64,000 nucleotides of DNA from Liopterus haemorrhoidalis (Eukaryota; Arthropoda; Insecta; Coleoptera; Dytiscidae). Shown one piece after another: positions 56,140 to 64,000 of this stretch. The notes below the pieces were generated by a model. It made no database searches. It was not told the DNA's origin and was given only the letters and a program-made list of their open reading frames with translations. The position numbers were made by a program, and so were the translations under genes. The stretch lies in the NCBI GenBank assembly GCA_963971575.1, contig OZ020617.1, forward strand, positions 39,027,626 to 39,091,625. The letters are read 5' to 3'. The number at the start of each line of letters is the position of its first letter. The stretch's first letter is position 1.

Positions 56140-56987
56140 TATAGTAAAGGAGAATTTCACACAGTTTTATGTAAGATGTCAAGAACGTATTTCTGCTTCT
56201 TACTGTTACGTACGTTCATAGTTTTTGTCTTTTTTGTTATATTATAATATGGTATCTTCAATGTATGTCCCTTTGTATACACCCGCGGACATCAGCACTG
56301 GGCGGTCGCTAATGGTGTAGTGGAAGAGGTTCCACGTGTATTTCTGGACATAGCTTCTTAAAAACTTTTCAACTCGGTAATTTTAATATCAAAATAGATT
56401 ATTTAAACATACTGTAGTTTATATTTCATTTGTTCGCCCAAGTGTATGACTGTCAGCTCTTTGTTAAAGTATTCGTAATTCAATTTCTTTTAAATTTACA
56501 CTACAACCAGCTCCATTCAACTTGGTAAACATAGAATACACCAGTGAAGGTTGACCATGCATTTCAGTTACACTCAGAATTTTAAAATTGAATTTTGTTG
56601 TTTATTAAACGTTATAGGTCAGTTGTTTATTATTTACTCACAATTATCAAAATATTTTCAAAAATTACTTTCGTATTATATTTCCCCTAATCTTTCTAAA
56701 AGTTTTATTCAAAGAATATTTGCATTTAATATGACAAAATTTACAAAAAAATAATCTTTTTTAGGTTATCACACATATATTGTCTTGTCAAATTATTCTC
56801 CCACCACTAGATGGAAGCCAAGCGTGTTAAGTGAAACAAATTGTATCTATTTCTCTATTTCTAGCTTTGTTTGTGAACAAATGATATGCTATATTCAAAA
56901 ATGGAAATTTTATTGCTATAGTTCTCTTCCATTGAACCATATGCTTTAATTAACCGTCATCTGTCAACTAAAGTCTCCTTTACTATA
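56140..56987. mobile_element. possible MITE with TATAGTAAAGGAGA ends
   Basis: The 14-mer TATAGTAAAGGAGA at 56140-56153 recurs inverted at 56974-56987; similarity fades inward. The outer TA could be a target duplication. No coding content recognised. Confidence 0.4.
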
Positions 56988-57166
56988 TCTGTATATGATT
57001 TCAATCAAGTATCAATATTTCATAATACCGATTAAAGTAATAGAAAATAAATTAAAAAAATAACGAAAGAGAATGAGAAAGTACAAATAAGTCTTTTCCG
57101 GTGATTTTCATGAAAACAGCGACTTATACTAGGACCTGTGAAATTAAAATAATAGTTATTATGACT

Positions 57167-57990
57167 AGTGTTTATGAAACGGTTATAATCGAACCGCAAG
57201 ATCGCGGTTTTCGGTTTATCCTTAACCAATTAATCCTTAAGAAAAAAGATTGTGGCAACTAGACTTTTCTTTTTTATTAAACATAAAGAAATGTATTGGC
57301 GCCAGACGCAATGCGCATGGGCAAGTCAGTGCACCAGAGTGCACTATTCACTATTAAAGCAACATCCACCTATGCCGAAAGAACATTTTCATTAAGCGCC
57401 AACTTCTGCACCTAATTGCGTTCACGTTAAACGATAAACATTTAAATAGTTTAGTGTTTTTAAAAGCCTTTTATTTAAATTTAAATAAACCTTAAGTTAG
57501 TATGCTACGTAGGTTGTAGTGTATAATTATTGTATGGTTTTTTATTAGTATTAGTTTTTTTATTGGAAAGTACAATTCGCGACTCAAACTTACGTTGCGG
57601 AGCTGCGTATGACAGTTGATGGCCGACGAGAAGCGTATATGTCAGAAGTTTTTTCTTAATATTTATCAGTTCAAACAATATTTCGGCAAAAAATCACTGT
57701 ATTTAAGTCACTATATTTAAAACTTCGTCTTAATTCACATAAACTGCAGCACAACACACTACAAATATACGCTTCTGTTTAATTTACCAAGCCGCCACCA
57801 GATGTATCATTGTTATTTGAAGTCACGAATAGTTTATTTCAACACATAATAAAAATTTATTGATTTCTTTTAGAGTATCTATAGTAGAAAAAACATAAAA
57901 CTTGAAAAACCGAAACCGAAACCGCGGTTTTTGATTTTTAAAAACAGAAAACCGCGGTTTTCAAAAAATGTGGTTTTCCCGATACTCTAA
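57167..57990 (+). mobile_element. hAT element relic with CCGCGG-rich ends and transposase C-terminus
   Basis: Both ends are rich in AACCGCGGTTTT-type palindromes (57190-57215; 57900-57965). The coding scrap at 57340-57485 reads TSTYAERTFSLSANFCT, a stop, and after a frameshift LNDKHLNSLVFLKAFY. This is the hAT C-terminal dimerisation motif (T.APSER.FS.AGNICT...RS.L..K.LN.L.FLK). A MITE (57575-57832) lies between it and the right end. Confidence 0.7.
57575..57832 (-). mobile_element. MITE, copy B
   Basis: Reverse-oriented relative of copy A at 6099-6368. The ends ATTCGCGACT and AGTCACGAAT are preserved with one change, and the body (AACTGATAAATATTAAGAAA, CAGCACAACACACTACAAAT and others) is highly similar. 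It inserted into the hAT relic. Confidence 0.8.
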
Positions 57991-58325
57991 TTATGACACA
58001 ATTCGAATTTTAGTATTATGTAGTGTCGTTTCATATGGTGTTACTATCAGTAGAATTTGATTTTAGGCTTATAGTTTCCAGTTAAAGTCAAAACTATTAC
58101 AACATTATTTAATATCAAATACCATGATTCATCCCTAGGATCTCTGATTCATATTACTATATAAACGTAACCGATAATAATTATAGCTGTTACCAGTAAA
58201 ATATGGAAACAAAAAGTATCGTTTACTAAAATACTAGTATGAACACCTTAGTAGTATCGATACTATCCTTTCATCCCTACGTCCGACTGCTCCTATTATA
58301 CGTATGAACATATATACTAGTTGTA

Positions 58326-59753
58326 GGGGAGATGTGGGGACGGTGGCACACATTTTTGTTTTCTGTACATAACATCTTCAATTTTGAATTTTTTAAATAA
58401 ATCTTTTCGCCACTTAATACTTATAATGTCGTTGTTTAAATAACCTCTTAAAAATTAATGTCCTTATCACGTGCTATTTATAATTAATATTTTTGTTGAC
58501 CTCTGCAATTGTGCCCCCCCTCACGTGTACCCTCACGTACCCTCACGCACCCTCACGTATAGGTACAGTGAAACAGCTTTAGGGATACAGTGGAACAGTA
58601 AATATAATAGGTATCTAAAGAATCTGTATATGTATCAGTAATTTTTACTGAAACTTCAATTCAATGTCTTTAAAAATAAATCATCTGAAAGGTACTGAAA
58701 AATTTATAATATTGAAAAAAAAAATCAAATTTTTTGGAACAAACTACTAAGTAATTAAATAATGTATATAAATATATAAATGTAAATTTATTATTAATAT
58801 AAAAAAATAAACTTTGGTAAGTTCCTTGGAAGCAGTAAGTTTTGATAGTTTTTATTTTAATGTTAATTATATTTCATTAAATTTACTGTAAAAATCAGAA
58901 CGTCTAAACGGTGTTTTGTGCTACCAGACGGAGCAGGAGATGGTAAAACTTTTATCAGCTCTGATTTTTTAAATGTGTAATTTTCATTTGTTTTAATAAA
59001 TTTAAAGAGTAGAGTCAGCCGTCGGAGATATGTTACAACAATATCGTCAGTCGTTATTTCTATGATTTCCCCTATAGAGTGGCTCTTCATTTTATTCTTT
59101 CCGTATCCTTCAAATGTTAAGGCATATTGCCTTACTTTAATATCCTTGTTTACGTAGTCTGTCGAATCTGTATCACATTCAGAGTCAACATTATCATCTG
59201 AGTTTGAATTCTCATCAATATTGACTTCAGTATCAGATGTGTCTGAACTTACAAGAATATCTTTTAATTTTCTGATTTTTTTTATTTTGAGCAGCTTGGA
59301 ATTATTCTTCTAACTCGTACCCCGTACGTGGTTACAGTGGCTCACTGTACCACTGTATCCACATAACACGTGTGCCACTGTTAACCTAACCCTATTTTCA
59401 CGAACATTTTATCAAATGTAATAAATGATATAGTTTAGAACATTAGTAATTGCTTTACACTGTAGACAAATGACCAATTTACAACATGTAATACAAAATT
59501 TCTTACTAATTTAGTTGTGTCTCGTTCTAATAAAAATTTTCTCGTTACGAAAAACTTTAGTTTGCCTACCTCAAATCAACATTTTCATCATAGATGGCGG
59601 GACTTAAATTTATAGACTCAAAACGTGGATAGTATAATTTCTTAGTATCAGAGGGGCCTATATATACCCACACAGACATGAAAATATTCTATATTTCAAA
59701 GATATTTCAAATGTTCCACTGTACCAATTGTGCCACCGTCCCCACATCTCCCC
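58326..59753 (-). mobile_element. pogo/Tc1-type DNA transposon relic with TA duplication
   Basis: TA at 58324-58325 and 59754-59755. Ends GGGGAGATGTGGGGACGGTG and complement, a perfect match extending through GCACA. Size 1.43 kb. The minus strand holds a transposase C-terminal piece (58863-59311). Related C-rich tracts (GTGCCCCCCCTCACG at 58511) and GTGCCACTGTTAACC (59370) lie inside. Confidence 0.8.
58863..59311 (-). pseudogene. transposase C-terminal domain
   Basis: The minus strand is open for about 149 codons: a basic start (NNSKLLKIKKIRKLKDILV), an acidic Ser/Asp stretch (SSDTSDTEVNIDENSNSDD), then a compact domain (DYVNKDIKVRQYALTFEGYG, IGEIIEI, VVTYLRRL, KVLPSPAPSGSTKHR) ending NLMKYN. 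The layout (V..GD.V.V.Y, Y.G.V..I, V.FLRR, LP.P...G...) is common at the end of insect DNA transposases in elements of this kind. The DDE core is not present in readable form. The exact family is uncertain. Confidence 0.55.
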
Positions 59754-59756
59754 TAC

Positions 59757-61287
59757 TTCAGTCGACTCCTGACCAGACTGCACATTATTAGAAAATGAAG
59801 TGATGTCCGGGATTTTAATGCGCCTCTATGCAGCGTGGACAAACGTCTTTCTATGAAGTCACGACAACTCTAGTAGATATTGAACTTTATATTTGATTGT
59901 GACAATTCAATGTATGTTTGAAGACATTCTTTAGTGAAATTTACTTGACTGGGTTGGTAACAGATTCATTCCATTAACTTGTCCGTCCCGCCTTCAAAGG
60001 CAACCAGTCCGTAATACACCTTTCTTCCAACATTAAAGAACTCTACAATGGCGCTAAATAATTTAACCGAATATAAATGTTAGGAGGCAAAGGCGTGATC
60101 CTGAATCCAAGACCAGAAAAGGTTTAATCACACGGTTTAACTGAACTAAGGTACTTTATTATCACCACACAGGAAGAAAGTTGAGATCCCTGAGGAAAAA
60201 CAGGGATCGTTTTCCGAAACTAGCAAAGATAGATTCCCTATCAGCACCGCCCTTTTCTGTTCGTCTAAGCATTAAAATAAAATATGCCAAATCGTTAGAG
60301 ATCTTTTACTCGATTAACTTGTAAAAAGATTATATGTTTCCATTTACACACTTTTATTGCAAGAGTTTAGTACTAAATACACAGCCACAGTAATGATATA
60401 AAATTAGTAAATACAGATTTCTACGAATCGAGCACAATGGAGCCTTTGCACCTGTCCGCTACTGCTTGACACAAACAATATGTTTTTGTTAACTGACTAA
60501 TAAAAAAGCAGAACTCATCAAGTTATTTTGTCAAATATTTACTTTCACAAGAATTATAGATTAAAAGTATTAAATTAGATGTTTAGTATTGACTAAATTG
60601 GAAGAGAATTCTGTGTTGAAAATCCTTCTCATTTGTGCGATTCATTGTTCTCGACAGCGCCGCATAGGCCCCGGGGTGCGGAGGGGGCTAAAAGTTAAGG
60701 AGACCTATAAAATGTATTTTAGTTAACATACTTTTTGTCTGCGCCGCCACGTATAAATCCTTATCTTAATTTTATTTAGTTAAGGAGAGGATTTTTTTTT
60801 GGTAGGAGAAACCACATGTTTTGTTTGAAACAGTAGTCAATTGTCTGTCCCTAAAGACAGTTGTCGCTATTGGTATATTTCTTTGTACTTTCTGCATTAT
60901 TGCAGCCATGACCGCTGACTTCAGTCACTTTTTAATACACGAGCGCTTTCCAGTTTGCTTAGAAAATTCATTTTTCGAGTGATTGTATATCCGAACGACT
61001 GCTATACGAATACTAACGACGCTCCCTTCTATTTAGAGGACCTAAATATTCCATAGATTTCTAGAAGTTACGGGTAACTCAATGTTCAAAGTTCGCTGTC
61101 CGTTTCAAGGCTACTTAATTCTTTGGAAGAGCCGCATTCACAATAATATTCCTACTTCTTGTGCAATTTTCATAACAGTCAATCGTCGGTTGAGATTAAT
61201 ACGCGAACCTGGATGACTTTTTCGTTGGTTCATCTTTGATTGAAGTTAATTATTTTATATAAATAGTTTCTTTGACCACATTAAATG
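59757..61287. other. no gene; possible LTR fragment 60078-60340
   Basis: TGTTAGGAGGCAAAGGCGTG at 60078 and a reverse poly(A) signal (TACTTTATTATCAC) near 60150 suggest the end of an LTR on the minus strand, but the partner end is missing. 60650-60690 is GC-rich. The rest is AT-rich. Confidence 0.35.
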
Positions 61288-61795
61288 GATTGGTTAAGTA
61301 TTAATTTTTTTGGGTATCGGTCTAATAAAATAAAGTTCTTTTCTTGACAAATAGTTAAAAATATTTTATTTGCTGAGTAGTTTCGATTATCTCTGGATCA
61401 TTTTCAAAGCCTAGAAAAAGGATTACAAAATTATTACATCGAATTACAATTTTTTTTCATATATATATATAAAAATATACAAAAACAATATGTGTTTAAA
61501 AAAATATACATTATAAACTTACTTGCAAATATAAAAAACATAGAAAAAATGTTAATAAAATATAAAGATAAATAGTTAAAAAATTAATCAATAGCTAACG
61601 GACATTTTTTTTAAATCTTCCTACTTGTTCAGACAGTTAAGTGTGCATGTCGACTAAATGAAATATTCAAATATTTTTCAAAAATACAATGAATATCCAA
61701 ATGAAGTGAGTTGCAAGATCAGTATATAGAGTTATTAATCGTTTTTTATTAAATTATCATATAATTTACTTACATTTTCTTTGTCTGTTTTTGTC

Positions 61796-62702
61796 TTTTT
61801 TAGGATTTTGTAGGTATGACCAAAAAACCCTTATACCGTCATTTTGTCGTCTGTCTGTCTGTCTGTTCGGTAAAAATTGTAGCCAAACGGCTAAACCTAG
61901 AGAGTTGAAATTTGGCATGCTTATACAACTCTTTGACCCGCACATAGGAAAAATACTAAAACATCTAAAAAACATACCCCCCTAAAAATATAAACAAATA
62001 TGTGCTCATCGAAAACAAAAATATTTTTTTTAAATTCTGAGTAGGATATCAAATGAAAGCCCTTAGTACTTGAATTAACGATCAAATTTTTATTTTTGCA
62101 AAATAAATTATTTTGACGCGATTTTTTTCCAAAATTGTTCAAAAAAAATTTTGTCCCACACTCTGTAGCCCAGATGGTTTAAACTAAAAATCTAAAAAAA
62201 TTCTAAGTAATGTATATTGGTGTGAACCGAAATAGTACAACAGGAATTTTTGATCAGATTATGTTTTCGGAAAATAACGCATTTTTTGTGGTTTTTGGTT
62301 CGCAAAGTACAAAAGTTATACTAATGTAAGACAATCACATGCATGGCGTGCGATGGCGTAATGGGTTAGAGCACTGCTGGAAAACGAAAGGTTTCGAGTT
62401 CGAGTACGGAATGAATTTTATTTTTTCTGTTTTTTTTTGCATTTTTATAATGTAGAAATTATTTTATCAAAATTCTAGTTATATTTTAACAAATGTTGTA
62501 TTTAATTTTTAAGAGCGTAAATTTAATAACCAGTCTTATTATATGATTAACAGACGATAAATTATTTTAAAAATATCGTTCATTTTGCCGTGTTTACTAC
62601 AAAGTAAAATTTGTCCTACACACTCAGCATACCGCCTTCACTTATTATATACCTGCGAAACCCTGAAATGTGTGAATATTCACACTTCACATCAATTTTT
62701 TA
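61796..62702 (-). repeat. dispersed repeat family 2, copy 3 (inside the Penelope-like element)
   Basis: Reverse orientation of copies 1 and 2. It begins TTAGGATTTTGTAGGTATGA, has the CTGT run, the TAGCCCAGATGGTTTAAACT core, the tRNA-like unit at 62345-62410 and the CACACTTCACATCAATTTTT end. Inserted between arms of Penelope-like D, hence younger than it. Confidence 0.85.
62345..62410 (+). other. tRNA-like unit in repeat copy 3
   Basis: GATGGCGTAATGGGTTAGAGC is an A-box-like D-arm, and CGAGTTCGAGTACGG an imperfect B box. T-runs (TTTTATTTTTTCTG and further) follow. It sits at the same place and in the same orientation relative to the repeat as the units in copies 1 and 2, but its sequence differs from both. 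Confidence 0.6.
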
Positions 62703-63347
62703 TATAAATCGTTTCTAGTAACAGTCGTTTTGTTAAATTTGTTTCGGAGTTTAAAATTTTAGCATTGTGAAAATCAAATTCATGTTTTAAATTATTAGCA
62801 AGGTTTTACTATTGAATTATTACTTCTGTTATTATCTATTTTATTTTTGATAATATTATTCTCGTGTTCTTTTAGTCTGGGTTTTAAATATATTTTGCTC
62901 TGACCAACAAATTTAGCTTCACAAGTTTAATTTAAATTAAAATGTTTATTAAATATTTTATATTCATTTAGTCGACATGCACACTTAACTGTCTGAACAA
63001 GTAGAAAGATTTTAATAAAATGTCCGTTAACTATTGATTAATTTTTTAACTATTTACATATTTATTTTTTTTTAATTTTATTAATATTTTTTCTATATTT
63101 TTTATATTTGCAAGTAAGTTTATTATGTATATTTTTTTTAAATATTGTTTTTGTATATTTTTATGTATACATATAAAAAAAAATTGTAATTCGATGTAAT
63201 AATTTTGTAATATAACTTCTTCTAGGCTTTGAAAGTGATTCGGAGAGAATCGACACTAGACAGCAAATAAAATATTTTTAACTTTTGACAAGAAAAGAAC
63301 TTTGTTTTATTAGACCGATACCCAAAAAAATAATACTTAACCAATTG

Positions 63348-64000
63348 AATATTTTAATTGATTTTCGATCATATTTTAAACATCCGAACAACTTGAAGCA
63401 TACATTCCAACACAGATCATCTTCTCTAAAAGCTGTGTTCAAAGTACTAGTGTTTCTGTCGGCATCTTTATAGGTTGAAAACCTAAATTCACCCAGACCT
63501 GTTGCTATTTATTCAGGATCACATTAGAAATGGCCGGGGTAAAAAATATCTAATGAAGATTGTATGTCCGTCATGCAATGAAAAGCTTTCACAATCGATA
63601 GAGAAATCGTTAACATAAAATCTAGCTCGCATTGGTGTACAAGAACACTTTACAGAAAGACATGAAAAGTTTGTATGACTGATACCGAAAATCAACTTGA
63701 CTAATAGTGTCGAAGGAAAGAAAGACAGACGATTTACTAATAGTGGCCATATACGAGCCCTGTCCACTTTCAGTTGGCCCAGCTATGAAATTTTCAGTTT
63801 CTTTAAAAATTATTAAATAATAAGTAAAAGTAAATGCTGCTTTGTACATTTTTTGACAATATAATCATATTAAAAGCAAAGGGGTCAAAATTTATTCCGT
63901 AATATTTAATTTGTGATTATAAAAATAATATTCGTAAAACAAACGTATTTTTTGAGTCTATGTATTCTTGTACTGTATATAAAATAACTGGGTTTTTGCG
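63348..64000. other. no gene recognised
   Basis: Two overlapping minus-strand frames (63519-63849) and a plus-strand frame with ASIGVQEHF.ERHEKF-like remains show no domain I can name. Confidence 0.4.

Larger units (their letters stand above)
61288..63347 (-). mobile_element. Penelope-like element D with inverted terminal repeats
   Basis: The arms 61288-61660 and 62966-63347 are complementary, from ATTGGTTAAGTATTA through GGGTATCGGTCTAATAAAA, a degraded hammerhead (TTTGAAAATGATCCAGAG...ATCGAAAC on the minus strand, 61378-61412) and TTAACTGTCTGAACAAGTAG. Inside, the minus strand at 62838-62923 reads CEAKFVGQSKIYLKPRLKEH, a GIY-YIG endonuclease piece. The middle was later split by family-2 repeat copy 3. 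The hammerhead core has lost C3 and G8, so it should be dead. Confidence 0.72.

Overview
The window looks like an intergenic or intronic stretch of a large, AT-rich insect genome. The evidence is the mix of element relics: Penelope-like retroelements with hammerhead ribozymes, DD34D mariners, PIF/Harbinger, hAT, Helitron-type PIF1 helicase and several non-LTR clades. Short CCTAA runs also fit insects. I cannot name the species; a beetle or true bug with a multi-hundred-megabase genome would fit. No complete host gene is visible. Almost every open frame is a decayed transposon piece or a chance frame.

Layout. 0.8-7 kb: reverse-transcriptase tails of three non-LTR elements, a PIF1 helicase relic, a MITE, and a cysteine-rich exon candidate at 4.25 kb. 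8.6-10.7 kb: a head-to-head Penelope-like pair split by a foldback element with a 10-bp target duplication. 13.2-17.2 kb: two more Penelope-like pieces, a 66-bp-arm palindrome and two tandem arrays, then a signal-peptide-like exon candidate (17.35-17.51 kb, minus). 18.3-19.8 kb: two PIF-type elements. 21.0-23.6 kb: a mariner broken by a hAT MITE (8-bp duplication) and a 1-kb solo LTR (4-bp duplication). 24.8-28.8 kb: IS630/Tc1-like, CR1-like, hAT and PIF relics. 32.8-33.2 kb: a small Penelope palindrome carrying the best hammerhead. 36.2-37.6 kb: a large foldback with a 130-bp retroposon inside it. 37.8-47.5 kb: a plant-type mariner relic, MITEs, RTE-like tails, a deleted mariner, a terminal-exon candidate (46.0 kb, minus) and an I-like RNase H end. 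49.1-52.1 kb: a PIF MITE, its longer coding relative, and a twin-primed retroposon with a 17-bp target duplication. 53.3-56.1 and 61.8-62.7 kb: three copies of a roughly 1-kb repeat, each with a tRNA-like unit at the same internal position. 57-59.8 kb: hAT and pogo-like elements. 61.3-63.3 kb: a fourth Penelope-like copy.

The recognisable coding pieces do not form a working pathway; they record successive insertions, several datable by nesting. The parts most worth checking are the hammerhead-bearing Penelope copies, the tRNA-cassette repeat family, the twin-primed retroposon of unknown coding content, and the three host-exon candidates. All boundaries were read by eye from terminal repeats and target duplications; no alignment or database search was run.
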